Shown here piece after piece: positions 24,954 through 33,200 of a stretch of DNA of 64,000 nucleotides. Both the position numbers and the translations under genes were made by a program. Source of the DNA: Rahnella rivi. Lineage in GTDB: Bacteria; Pseudomonadota; Gammaproteobacteria; Enterobacterales; Enterobacteriaceae. The stretch lies in NCBI RefSeq assembly GCF_019049655.1, contig NZ_JAFMOX010000066.1:248001-312000 (forward strand). The letters are read 5' to 3'. The notes under the pieces are model-generated. The model did not search any database. It had not been told where the DNA came from and worked only from the letters and a program-made list of their open reading frames with translations. Numbering within the stretch: position 1 is the first letter of the stretch; every line of letters begins with the position of its first letter.

Positions 24954-25202
24954 ATGTACAGCTACACACTTATCGCACCCGCCGGGATCGTAAAGACGTA
25001 TGAAGACGAGTTCCGCGAAAAAGGCATTGAGCTGCTGGTGGCCAAACAAAACCGTTCAGAAATGGTGGTTTTCCGCAGCAGCAAGTTTACTGAAGAACGT
25101 GCTTTTATCACTCACGTTCACCTGCTGATTTTCAGCCTGTGCATGCGGGTACAAAAACAACTTAAAAATGGTAATAAGCCTAATACGACAATTATGTATT
25201 AA
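24954..25202 (+). CDS. Hypothetical 82-residue protein
   Basis: A small ORF starting MYSYTLIAPAGIVKTYEDEF, with AGGA about 8 bases upstream. The longer open frame to 24753 has no ribosome site and unlikely composition, so I start at 24954. The C-terminal part (THVHLLIFSLCMRVQKQLKNGNK) has a short hydrophobic patch followed by basic residues. I do not recognise it; its neighbours give no hint. Its reality rests on the ribosome site and sensible composition only. Confidence 0.5.
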   Translation: MYSYTLIAPAGIVKTYEDEFREKGIELLVAKQNRSEMVVFRSSKFTEERAFITHVHLLIFSLCMRVQKQLKNGNKPNTTIMY

Positions 25203-25473
25203 TTTTTTCTATCCGAAAGAGAATGTTCCGGCCTCAGACATTGAGGCCTGACGCACCGCTCCCTGTTATTTCCCCCTCTGTATTTCGCGTCAACACGACA
25301 AATAATCTTATTCCATGATTTACAATTAACCCTCACGCTCAGCGCTTATTTATATGCGATAAATACGGCATGATTTTTTTCAGGCATTGCCTGCTGAAAG
25401 GGTGAAGAAAAAAAGCAGAGGGATAAAAATTAAAACTCGGAGGGGAACACTATCACGTTGATTTACTGAATGT

Positions 25474-25549
25474 TGGTGGGTCGTGCTGGGTTCGAACCAG
25501 CGACCAATTGATTAAGAGTCAACGGCTCTACCAACTGAGCTAACGACCC
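25474..25549 (-). tRNA. tRNA-Lys (CTT)
   Basis: A 76-base tRNA with GGGTCGT acceptor stem, D-loop TAGCTCAGTTGG, anticodon loop CTCTTAA giving anticodon CTT, TTCGAAC T-loop and encoded CCA. The body matches E. coli tRNA-Lys(TTT) closely, differing by T to C in the first anticodon base and a few other positions. It reads AAG codons only. It stands alone, not in a tRNA operon. Confidence 0.95.
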
Positions 25550-25919
25550 AACGGGACGGATTATTCGCCTCTTGAGCGGTGATGTCAAACGCTTATCCTT
25601 ACTTTCTTTGCCGTTATTCTCGCGTAAATTTGTGAAGCCCATCACACCTAAAAGCGTTATTATTCCCCCGCAGTCACGCTCATCTGATTATTTAACACGC
25701 GGTTATCCTCGATGTAAAAATTACGATACATTTCTTCGATTGGCATTTTTCATGCCCGTTATAATAAATGCGCGCTTAACATTACTATTACATCGTCAGC
25801 CCGTCTCTGTCGTTCCAGTGCCGGTCAAATTAACAACGGTTTAAAACATAATTTGTTGAAATAAAGGCGATATGGCGGAGTTCATACGCAAAAAGCAAAA
25901 AAACAGGAATCAATACAAC
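25550..25919. other. Spacer between tRNA-Lys and cycA
   Basis: AT-rich, about 370 bp. It holds the tRNA promoter on the minus strand and the cycA promoter and leader on the plus strand. No ORF or hairpin is convincing. An in-frame ATG at 25872, with AAAGG close upstream, would add 16 basic residues to CycA. Confidence 0.5.
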
Positions 25920-27314
25920 ATGCAAGAAGAGTCAAAAATCCTCGCTAAGCCGGAGGAAGAGAACGCGGAAGGTCTGCGTCGCAATCTCTCCAACCGGCAT
26001 ATTCAGCTGATTGCCATCGGTGGCGCCATTGGTACGGGTCTGTTTATGGGCTCCGGAAAAACCATCAGCCTGGCTGGTCCGTCTATCATCTTCGTCTACA
26101 TGATCATCGGCTTTATGCTGTTTTTCGTGATGCGCGCGATGGGCGAACTGCTGCTGTCCAACCTCGAATACAAATCCTTCAGCGATTTTGCCGCCGATCT
26201 GCTTGGCCCATGGGCCGGGTATTTCACCGGCTGGACCTACTGGTTTTGCTGGGTGGTGACCGGCATTGCGGACGTGGTAGCAATCACCGCCTACGCCCAA
26301 TTCTGGTTCCCCGGACTTTCCCAGTGGATAGCCTCGCTGTTATGCGTTTTGCTGTTACTCAGCCTGAATCTCGCTACCGTAAAAATGTTTGGCGAGATGG
26401 AATTCTGGTTCGCGATGATCAAAATCGTCGCCATTGTCGGGCTGATTATTGCCGGGCTGGTGATGGTACTGACCCACTTCCAGACGCCCACGGGCACCGT
26501 CGCCTCTTTCAGCAATCTGTGGAATGACGGCGGCTTCTTCCCGAAAGGCATCAGCGGCTTCTTCGCCGGTTTCCAGATAGCCGTGTTCGCGTTTGTTGGT
26601 ATCGAACTGGTCGGCACCACCGCGGCCGAAACCAAAGATCCGCAGAAATCGCTGCCACGCGCCATCAACGCCATCCCGCTGCGCATCATCATGTTCTACG
26701 TGTTCTCGCTGATCATGATTATGTCTGTCACGCCGTGGAGCCACGTGGTTGCCGATAAAAGCCCGTTTGTTGAACTGTTCGTGCTGGCCGGTCTTCCGGC
26801 GGCGGCGAGCATCATCAACTTTGTGGTGCTGACGTCGGCGGCGTCGTCCGCTAACAGCGGCGTGTTCTCCACCAGCCGCATGTTGTTCGGCCTGGCGCAG
26901 GAAGGCAATGCGCCGAAGGCGTTTGGCAAACTGTCATCGCGCGCGGTGCCGTCAAACGGCCTGACCTTCTCCTGTATCTGCCTGCTTGGCGGCGTGGTGC
27001 TGATTTATCTGATCCCAAACGTGATGACCGTCTTTACGCTGGTGACCACCGTTTCGGCGATTCTGTTTATGTTCGTCTGGACCATCATCCTCTGCTCTTA
27101 TCTGGTCTACCGCCGTAAACGTCCGCAACTGCACGAAGCGTCAATCTACAAAATGCCGCTGGGTAAAGTGATGTGCTGGGTCTGTATGGCGTTCTTCGCC
27201 TGCGTGCTGGTGCTGCTGACCCTGCAGGATGACACCCGTCAGGCGCTGATCGTCACGCCATTGTGGTTTGTCATTTTGGGTATCGGATATTGGTTGCGCT
27301 GCCGGAAAGCCTGA
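25920..27314 (+). CDS. cycA: D-serine/D-alanine/glycine transporter
   Basis: Proton-coupled amino-acid importer of the APC superfamily with 12 membrane helices. Similarity to E. coli CycA is very high: LRRNLSNRHIQLIAIGGAIGTGLFMGSGKTISLAGPSI at the N-terminus, FVGIELVGTTAAETKDPQKSLPRAIN in the middle and YKMPLGKVMCWVCM near the end. The ATG at 25920 gives an N-terminal tail the same length as E. coli; the ATG at 25872 has the tighter ribosome site and cannot be excluded. A clear terminator follows. GcvB-type small-RNA control is known for E. coli cycA, but I cannot show a site here. Confidence 0.95.
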   Translation: MQEESKILAKPEEENAEGLRRNLSNRHIQLIAIGGAIGTGLFMGSGKTISLAGPSIIFVYMIIGFMLFFVMRAMGELLLSNLEYKSFSDFAADLLGPWAGYFTGWTYWFCWVVTGIADVVAITAYAQFWFPGLSQWIASLLCVLLLLSLNLATVKMFGEMEFWFAMIKIVAIVGLIIAGLVMVLTHFQTPTGTVASFSNLWNDGGFFPKGISGFFAGFQIAVFAFVGIELVGTTAAETKDPQKSLPRAINAIPLRIIMFYVFSLIMIMSVTPWSHVVADKSPFVELFVLAGLPAAASIINFVVLTSAASSANSGVFSTSRMLFGLAQEGNAPKAFGKLSSRAVPSNGLTFSCICLLGGVVLIYLIPNVMTVFTLVTTVSAILFMFVWTIILCSYLVYRRKRPQLHEASIYKMPLGKVMCWVCMAFFACVLVLLTLQDDTRQALIVTPLWFVILGIGYWLRCRKA

Positions 27315-27329
27315 ACAATGTCCTGATGT

Positions 27330-27357
27330 AACAAAGGAGCCTTTTGGCTCCTTTGTT
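27330..27357. terminator. Terminator between cycA and ydjM-like gene
   Basis: AACAAAGGAGCC, loop TTTT, GGCTCCTTTGTT: a perfect 12-bp stem followed by a T-run, placed between convergent genes. Confidence 0.92.
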
Positions 27358-27369
27358 TTTTAGTGCGGA

Positions 27370-28359
27370 TCACTCAACGTCCAGCGCCTGCCTGAACTGT
27401 TGCCACATTTTTGTGGCCGAAGGTCTGGCTGAGGCCACTTTCACCGGCAGCTCAGGCGGTGCACCGGCTTTCATGTCACCGAGATCGAACACAAAGCTGT
27501 AATCCGGCTCCTGTCCCATGCGTAAGTCGCTGACCAGAATATGCCCGCCCTGCTCTTTTACGCTGAAGAACCCATGGCTGAACCAGGCGACGCGGGCCAT
27601 AAATGCATTATCTTTATGCGCTTCATACAGGGCTTCACCGCGTGGATAAAAGCGGAAACGGATCGGCGAATCCGGGTGCAGCAGCGAGGTAAAGCCTTCG
27701 CCGTAACTGTCTTTATTCATCACCACAACCCGCCATACCAGCGTATTGAGCGGTGTGGGCGTCACCAGTACCTGCGTGCTTTCAATGTTCTGACGTTGCA
27801 GTTCCTCGCCCACGTGGCGCGTCACCTGATGCTGCTCGACCACGGTACAGGCCAGATATAAACAACTGACGCCCAGCAGTACGTTATTCCACATGATCCC
27901 GCGCTGCTGCTCGCGATACAGCGCCAGCCCGACGCCGATGATCAACGGCAGCGTATAGAGCGGGTCGATGATAAAAATACTGCCGACCGCAAAAGGATAA
28001 TTCGTGAACGGCAGGCCGAGCTGGGTACCGTACACAGTCATCAGATCCAGCAGCGGATGGGTGATCAATGCCAGCCAGACCGCGCCCCACCAGTGCCTGA
28101 AATGCTGCCCGGCGCTGAACAGTTTTGCCATCAGCCAGGCCAGCAGCGGCGAAATCAGCGTCAGATAAAACAGCGCATGGCTTTCCGTGCGGTGCATCGT
28201 CATATTGCTGATGGCGTCACCGTGATCGTAAAACACATCGAGATCGGGCAAAGTGCCGCACACCGCGCCTGCCAGCGCCGCTTTCCACACGGGCGTGCGT
28301 TTGCCCATCACCGCGATACCGACCGCCGCGCCCAATACTAATTGTGATACCGAATCCAT
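27370..28359 (-). CDS. YdjM-family inner-membrane metal-dependent hydrolase-like protein
   Basis: A 329-residue protein of the YdjM/DUF457 family. The N-terminal half is membrane-embedded (about four to five helices to residue 165). It carries the family histidine/aspartate motifs GTLPDLDVFYDHGD, MHRTESHALFY and THPLLDLMT, thought to bind metal. The C-terminal half (170-329) is soluble and beta-rich. Its start lies 10 bp downstream of the rutR stop, so rutR and this gene probably form an operon. No link to pyrimidine metabolism is known for the family; the pairing is only positional. Confidence 0.8.
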   Translation of the reverse strand: MDSVSQLVLGAAVGIAVMGKRTPVWKAALAGAVCGTLPDLDVFYDHGDAISNMTMHRTESHALFYLTLISPLLAWLMAKLFSAGQHFRHWWGAVWLALITHPLLDLMTVYGTQLGLPFTNYPFAVGSIFIIDPLYTLPLIIGVGLALYREQQRGIMWNNVLLGVSCLYLACTVVEQHQVTRHVGEELQRQNIESTQVLVTPTPLNTLVWRVVVMNKDSYGEGFTSLLHPDSPIRFRFYPRGEALYEAHKDNAFMARVAWFSHGFFSVKEQGGHILVSDLRMGQEPDYSFVFDLGDMKAGAPPELPVKVASARPSATKMWQQFRQALDVE

Positions 28360-28369
28360 CCTGACCTCT

Positions 28370-29059
28370 TTAAGCCCGAAGCTGTATGCCTTCGGTAATA
28401 ATGCGCTGCACGTTACTCACGGTCTGCTCGAAAAAGTCAGGATCGTTGAGCGTTTTGCCGGTAATGGCTTCCACCTGCACCCCGAAATCAGCGTAATGCT
28501 GCGTGGTTGCCCACAGAATAAATATCAGCTGCATCGGGTCAACCGGCGCGATCAATTCGGCTTTTATCCAGCCGCGGATCACGTCTGATTTATCTTCCAC
28601 CAGCGTTTTCAGGCTGCCGCCCAGTTCCTGTTTCAGCAGCGGCGCACCCTGCACCATCTCCAGACAAAACAACTTTGACGCCTGCGGGTGATCGCGCGAA
28701 ACGCACAGCTTAAGGCGGATATATTCCCGGATGGCTTCCAGCGGATGCTGATCCGACTGCAAGGCTTTCAGCGGCGCCAGCCAGATATCCAGCAACCCTT
28801 TCAGCACCGCGATATACAAATCTTCTTTCGACGGGAAGTAATAGAGCAGATTGGTTTTGGATACGTCCGCGCGCTCTGCCACCTGATCCAGACTGGTGCC
28901 ATGAATACCGTACAACGAAAAAAATTCCAGCGCGGCGGCCATGATATTGCCCCGTTTGGCGGCGACGGCACGCGAGCGGCGGGTGGGGGCTTTCGCCGCG
29001 GCTTTACGGGGTTTACTTTCCCCGACTGCAGACAGCGGATGTTCATCCATTGGCTTCAC
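28370..29059 (-). CDS. rutR: TetR-family pyrimidine regulator RutR
   Basis: Repressor of the rut operon; E. coli RutR binds DNA without uracil or thymine and lets go when they bind. The GTG at 29059 has GGGAG 5 bases upstream and is chosen over the TTG at 29077 and the ATG at 29050. The protein then has 229 residues, longer than the 212 of E. coli because of a basic Lys/Ala/Arg-rich N-terminal tail. The helix-turn-helix spans about 35-80 (HGTSLDQVAERADVSKTNLLYYFPSKEDLYIAVL). The ligand domain matches E. coli (LDIWLAPLKAL, REYIRLKL, WATTQHYADFGVQVEA). It is divergent from rutA. Confidence 0.93.
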   Translation of the reverse strand: MKPMDEHPLSAVGESKPRKAAAKAPTRRSRAVAAKRGNIMAAALEFFSLYGIHGTSLDQVAERADVSKTNLLYYFPSKEDLYIAVLKGLLDIWLAPLKALQSDQHPLEAIREYIRLKLCVSRDHPQASKLFCLEMVQGAPLLKQELGGSLKTLVEDKSDVIRGWIKAELIAPVDPMQLIFILWATTQHYADFGVQVEAITGKTLNDPDFFEQTVSNVQRIITEGIQLRA

Positions 29060-29243
29060 AATGTCTCCCTGAGACAAACGGCAAGGCAGAAATCATAACA
29101 AATGGGGATACCAGCGACTATCGCTATGCGTCGGGATGATAAAAGCAACAAGCCATCTAATACCAGATAACCACAAAGGGTTATAAATTTAACAAATTTG
29201 CACCATTTCCGCACATTCCTGCCTGATTTATGTGCAGTTTGTT

Positions 29244-29269
29244 TTGACCAAATGGTCTGAAACAGACCA
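29244..29269. promoter_or_regulatory. rutR box: RutR-type operator with overlapping second palindrome
   Basis: TTGACCA-AA-TGGTCTG (29244-29259) matches the known RutR consensus TTGACCA-NN-TGGTCAA at all but two bases. Its right half also pairs with CAGACCA (29263-29269), giving an overlapping palindrome TGGTCTG-AAA-CAGACCA. The site lies in the rutR/rutA divergent region, upstream of the sigma-54 promoter. Confidence 0.8.
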
Positions 29270-29331
29270 TTTGCTCCACCTGCCTGTCAGCCCCCTTTTT
29301 AACCCACTGAAAATAATAACAATTAAAAAAC

Positions 29332-29347
29332 TGGCATCCCCTTTGCA
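29332..29347 (+). promoter_or_regulatory. Sigma-54 (RpoN) promoter of the rut operon
   Basis: TGGCAT-CCCCT-TTGCA has the invariant GG and GC exactly 10 bases apart, the -24/-12 layout of sigma-54 promoters. The E. coli rut operon is known to be NtrC-dependent. One NtrC-like half site (TGCACCA, 29199-29205) lies upstream, but I see no full NtrC palindrome. Confidence 0.85.
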
Positions 29348-29470
29348 ATAGTTCTTTCGTCAGGAGATTTCAGCACGGTGCAATTCGGAACCCGCAGGAC
29401 GCACTCAAGCCGCGCAGAGATTTTCGCAAGCCCTTGTTTTGGTACTTATTATTTTCAATCGAGGTGAGCT

Positions 29471-30562
29471 ATGAAAATCGGTGTCTTTATTCCTATCGGC
29501 AACAACGGCTGGTTAATTTCAGAAACTGCGCCGCAGTACAAACCAACCTTCGAACTGAACAAAACCATCGTGCAAAAAGCGGAGCACTACCATTTTGATT
29601 TCGCGCTTTCGATGATCAAACTGCGCGGCTTCGGCGGTAAAACCGAATTCTGGGAACACAACATGGAGTCGTTCACGCTGATGGCCGGTCTTGCCGCCGT
29701 GACGTCGCGCATTCAGCTTTACGCCACCGCCGCCACGCTGGTGATGCCACCGGCGATCGTCGCGCGCATGGCCGCCACCATTGATTCCATCTCCAATGGC
29801 CGTTTCGGTGTGAACGTCGTCACCGGCTGGCAGAAACCGGAATACGAGCAAATGGGCATGTGGCCGGGCGATGACTATTTCACCCGCCGCTATGACTACC
29901 TGACCGAATACGTCAGCGTGCTGCGCGACCTGTGGGGCACCGGCCACTGCACGCTGGACGGCGAATTCTTCAAAATGGACGACTGCCGCGTCAGCCCGCG
30001 CCCGCAGAGCGAAATGAAAGTCATCTGCGCCGGACAAAGCGATGCCGGTATGGCCTTCTCCGCCAAACATGCCGATTTCAACTTCTGCTTCGGCAAAGGC
30101 GTCAATACCCCGACCGCCTTTGCGCCGACCGCCGCACGCATGAAAACGGCGGCCGAAACCGAAAACCGCGACGTCTCCTCTTACGTGCTGTTTATGGTGA
30201 TTGCCGACGAAACCGACGCCGCCGCCCGCGCCAAGTGGGAGTTGTACAAATCCGGTGCCGACGCGGATGCCCTGGCGTGGCTCACCGACCAGAGCAGCAA
30301 AGACACCAAATCCGGAGCCGATACCAACGTTCGCCAGATGGCTGACCCGACTTCGGCGGTCAACATCAACATGGGCACGCTTGTCGGTTCTTACGCCAGC
30401 GTCGCCAGAATGCTCGACGAAATCGACACCGTCCCCGGCGCCGGTGGCGTGCTGCTGACCTTTGACGATTTCGTGGAAGGCATTGAAAACTTTGGCCGTT
30501 ATATTCAGCCATTAATGAAAACCCGCCAGCACATCGGCATCGGGCATAAAGAGGTCGCATGA
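29471..30562 (+). CDS. rutA: Pyrimidine oxygenase RutA
   Basis: FMN-dependent luciferase-like oxygenase that opens the uracil ring to ureidoacrylate peracid, using reduced FMN from RutF. The 363-residue protein matches E. coli RutA along its length: MKIGVFIPIGNNGWLISETAPQYKP, SRIQLYATAATLVMPP, GRFGVNVVTGWQKPEYEQMG and VNINMGTLVGSYASVARMLDEI. The gene is first in a seven-gene operon and sits about 125 bp downstream of the sigma-54 promoter. AGGTGAGCT precedes the ATG. Its stop overlaps the rutB start. Confidence 0.97.
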   Translation: MKIGVFIPIGNNGWLISETAPQYKPTFELNKTIVQKAEHYHFDFALSMIKLRGFGGKTEFWEHNMESFTLMAGLAAVTSRIQLYATAATLVMPPAIVARMAATIDSISNGRFGVNVVTGWQKPEYEQMGMWPGDDYFTRRYDYLTEYVSVLRDLWGTGHCTLDGEFFKMDDCRVSPRPQSEMKVICAGQSDAGMAFSAKHADFNFCFGKGVNTPTAFAPTAARMKTAAETENRDVSSYVLFMVIADETDAAARAKWELYKSGADADALAWLTDQSSKDTKSGADTNVRQMADPTSAVNINMGTLVGSYASVARMLDEIDTVPGAGGVLLTFDDFVEGIENFGRYIQPLMKTRQHIGIGHKEVA

Positions 30563-31311
30563 TGAACGTTGTTGAGAATCAAACCGTGGTCCGCCGCGAA
30601 CCCCAAAATACCGGCGAGGAAACGATCCTCACAGCACGTCCTGAAGCCATTGCGTTCACGCCCCAGCAAACGGCGCTGATTGTGGTGGATATGCAAAACG
30701 CCTACGCCTCACAGGGCGGTTACCTGGATCTGGCCGGTTTTGACGTCTCCGCCACCGCGCCGGTGATTGCCAATATCAAAGTGGCGATTGCTGCCGCCCG
30801 CGCCGCCGGGATCAAAGTGATTTTCTTCCAGAACGGCTGGGACAATCAGTACGTCGAAGCCGGCGGCGCCGGTTCGCCGAACTTCCACAAATCCAATGCG
30901 CTGAAAACCATGCGCAAGCGGCCTGAACTGATGGGCAAACTGCTGGCGAAAGGCGACTGGGATTATGACCTGGTGGATGAACTGCAGCCACAGCCGGGCG
31001 ACATTGTGCTGCCTAAACCGCGTTACAGCGGCTTCTTTAATACCCAGCTCGACAGCCTGCTGCGCAGTTACGGCATCCATCATCTGGTGTTCACCGGCAT
31101 TGCCACCAACGTGTGCGTCGAATCCACCCTGCGCGACGGGTTCTTCCTCGAATATTTCGGCGTGGTGCTGGAAGACGCGACCCATCAGGCAGGCCCGGAA
31201 TTCGCCCAGAAAGCAGCGATTTATAACATTGAAACCTTCTTTGGCTGGGTGTCCAGCGTACGCAATTTCTGCGACGCGGTGGGCTATAAAACTGAACAAA
31301 ACGCGGCCTGA
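30559..31311 (+). CDS. rutB: Ureidoacrylate amidohydrolase RutB
   Basis: Isochorismatase-like hydrolase that splits the RutA product into carbamate and an aminoacrylate species. The family triad is visible: Asp in TALIVVDMQNAY, Lys in VLPKPRYSGF and Cys in GIATNVCVESTLRDG. At 250 residues it is about 20 longer than E. coli RutB because of an N-terminal extension before TARPEAIAFTPQQ. The ATG at 30559 overlaps the rutA stop; an ATG at 30562 is equally possible. Confidence 0.96.
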   Translation: MMNVVENQTVVRREPQNTGEETILTARPEAIAFTPQQTALIVVDMQNAYASQGGYLDLAGFDVSATAPVIANIKVAIAAARAAGIKVIFFQNGWDNQYVEAGGAGSPNFHKSNALKTMRKRPELMGKLLAKGDWDYDLVDELQPQPGDIVLPKPRYSGFFNTQLDSLLRSYGIHHLVFTGIATNVCVESTLRDGFFLEYFGVVLEDATHQAGPEFAQKAAIYNIETFFGWVSSVRNFCDAVGYKTEQNAA

Positions 31312-31337
31312 CCGCTTTCTGAAAAGGATGAGTAAAC

Positions 31338-31724
31338 ATGCCTAAAAGCGCCATTATTCCGGCTGGCAGCGGCGTTCCGCTGGCACCTTTTGTTCCGGGC
31401 ACCCTCGCCGATGGCGTGGTGTACGTTTCCGGTACATTGCCGTTTGATAAAGACAATAACGTGGTGCATGTCGGCGACGCTGCCGCGCAAACCCGCCATG
31501 TATTGGAGATCATCAAAAGCGTGATCGAAACCGCGGGCGGCACGATGGATGACATCACCATGAACTCGATTTTCATCACCGACTGGGCGAACTACGGCGC
31601 AGTGAATCAGGTTTACGCCGAATACTTTCCGGGCGAAAAACCGGCACGGTTCTGCATTCAGTGCGGGCTGGTAAAACCGGATGCGCTGATCGAAATCGCC
31701 TCGATTGCCCATATCGGCAAATAA
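31338..31724 (+). CDS. rutC: RidA-family aminoacrylate deaminase RutC
   Basis: A 128-residue RidA/YjgF-family enzyme that acts on the 3-aminoacrylate formed in the rut pathway. The family signature is present near the C-terminus (RFCIQCGLVKPDALIEIASIAHIGK), as are the VYVSGTLPFD and VIETAGGTMDDI segments. The Arg that binds carboxylates is in ARFCIQCGL. It sits 26 bp after rutB with AAAGGATGAG upstream. Confidence 0.96.
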   Translation: MPKSAIIPAGSGVPLAPFVPGTLADGVVYVSGTLPFDKDNNVVHVGDAAAQTRHVLEIIKSVIETAGGTMDDITMNSIFITDWANYGAVNQVYAEYFPGEKPARFCIQCGLVKPDALIEIASIAHIGK

Positions 31725-31756
31725 TCCGCCACGTCCTGAAACCCTGAGGAAACAGC

Positions 31757-32596
31757 ATGTATTACAAGGTATTGGGTAAGAAAGAGGCGAATGCAGAAAC
31801 CATCGTGCTCTCCTCGGGGCTGGGCGGTTCCGGCGGCTTCTGGCAGCCGCAACTGGCGATGCTGGCAGAACATTTTCGCGTGGTGGTGTACGACCAGCAC
31901 GGCACCGGCGTCAGTCAGGGCGCGGTGCCCGCCGGTTACCGGATGGAAGACATGGCCGACGAACTGGCGGGCATGCTCAATGAACTGGACATCAGCCGCT
32001 GTCATTTAGTCGGGCACGCGCTCGGCGGCATTATCGGCCTGCATCTTGCCCTGCGTTATCCGGCGCTGTTGCAAAGCCTGGTGGTGATTAACGGCTGGAC
32101 CAGGCTCGACAGCCAGACCCGCCGCTGCTTTGAAGTGCGGCAGAATTTGCTGCTCAACAGCGGGGTCGATGCCTACGTGCAGGCGCAGCCGCTGTTTCTG
32201 TATCCGGGCGACTGGCTTTCTGAAAATGAAGCCTTACTGCAGGAAGAGCGCCAGCATCAGGTAGCGCATTTTCAGGGAATGGAAAACCTGCTGCACCGCC
32301 TGCAGGCGCTGATGGCTTCCGACCTGACGGAATCGCTCGGGCAGGTGATCGCCCCGACGCTGGCGTTCAGCTGTAAAGATGATTTGCTGGTGCCATGGTC
32401 GCAATCTGCCGATCTCGCCTCCCGCCTGCCTAACGGCGAGCACATCCACATGCTCTACGGCGGCCACGCGATGAGCGTGACCGACCCGGAAACCTTTAAC
32501 CCGATTTTACTGGACTGGCTGAGGCGGCATTCATCGCGAAACCCTGCCACGCCTTCCGGCCACCTGCCCACGGAGACATCATGGCCGAAGCATTAA
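31757..32596 (+). CDS. rutD: Alpha/beta hydrolase RutD
   Basis: Alpha/beta-hydrolase-fold protein of 279 residues that speeds hydrolysis in the rut pathway (aminoacrylate, later proposed carbamate). LSSGLGGSGGFWQPQLAML forms the oxyanion-hole region, and the nucleophile elbow region is HLVGHALGGIIGLHLAL, where Ala replaces the usual Ser. A C-terminal His lies in HMLYGGHAMSVTDP. The 3' end overlaps rutE by 16 bp, so the terminal about five residues are constrained by two genes. Confidence 0.94.
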   Translation: MYYKVLGKKEANAETIVLSSGLGGSGGFWQPQLAMLAEHFRVVVYDQHGTGVSQGAVPAGYRMEDMADELAGMLNELDISRCHLVGHALGGIIGLHLALRYPALLQSLVVINGWTRLDSQTRRCFEVRQNLLLNSGVDAYVQAQPLFLYPGDWLSENEALLQEERQHQVAHFQGMENLLHRLQALMASDLTESLGQVIAPTLAFSCKDDLLVPWSQSADLASRLPNGEHIHMLYGGHAMSVTDPETFNPILLDWLRRHSSRNPATPSGHLPTETSWPKH

Positions 32597-33171
32597 CCGC
32601 CAGCGCACTGGCAACGTTATTCACCGAAGCCCGCACCCACAACGGCTGGCTGGATAAACCCGTCACCGGCGAACAGCTGAAAACGCTGTATGAACTGGCG
32701 CGCATGGGGCCGACCTCGGCCAACTGCAGCCCGGTGCGCATCGTATTTATTCAGAGTCAGGAAGCCAAAGCGAAACTGGCTCCGGCGCTTTCCAGCGGCA
32801 ATCTGAAAAAAACCATGACTGCGCCGGTGACGGCGATCATTGCCTGGGATCCGGCGTTCTACGAACTGCTGCCTGAGCTGTACCCGTCCGGCGATGCCCG
32901 TTCGTGGTTCACCTCCAGCCCGCAACTGGCGCACGACACGGCCTTTCGCAACAGCAGTTTGCAGGCCGCGTATCTGATCATGGCCTGTCGCTCGCTCGGG
33001 CTGGACACCGGCGCGATGTCCGGTTTTGACAACGCGAAGGTCGATGAAACCTTTCTGGTGCACGAAGGCTGGAAATCCAATTTCCTGATCAACATCGGTT
33101 ACGGCGACAGCAGCAAAGTCTATCCGCGCGCGCCGCGCCTTGATTTCGACCGCGCCTGTCGCGTGCTGTAA
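32581..33171 (+). CDS. rutE: Malonic semialdehyde reductase RutE
   Basis: Nitroreductase-fold flavoenzyme of 196 residues that reduces toxic malonic semialdehyde to 3-hydroxypropionate at the end of the rut pathway. Family features are FTEARTHNGWLDKPVT, ELARMGPTSANCSPVRIVFI (FMN binding) and YLIMACRSLGLDTGAMSGFDNAKVDETF. Similarity to E. coli RutE is full length. It starts inside the end of rutD. Confidence 0.96.
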   Translation: MAEALTASALATLFTEARTHNGWLDKPVTGEQLKTLYELARMGPTSANCSPVRIVFIQSQEAKAKLAPALSSGNLKKTMTAPVTAIIAWDPAFYELLPELYPSGDARSWFTSSPQLAHDTAFRNSSLQAAYLIMACRSLGLDTGAMSGFDNAKVDETFLVHEGWKSNFLINIGYGDSSKVYPRAPRLDFDRACRVL

Positions 33172-33200
33172 GCACACTGATTCATTCTGAGGAGCAGACC

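Noticed and set aside
25231..25249. GGCCTC / GAGGCC hairpin after the 82-residue ORF
   Set aside because: The short stem has no T-run within reach. It may be a weak terminator, but the evidence is too thin to list it.
29060..29330. Full NtrC enhancer sites upstream of the sigma-54 promoter
   Set aside because: Only one good half site (TGCACCA at 29199-29205) is visible; the paired half does not match, so no NtrC site is annotated.
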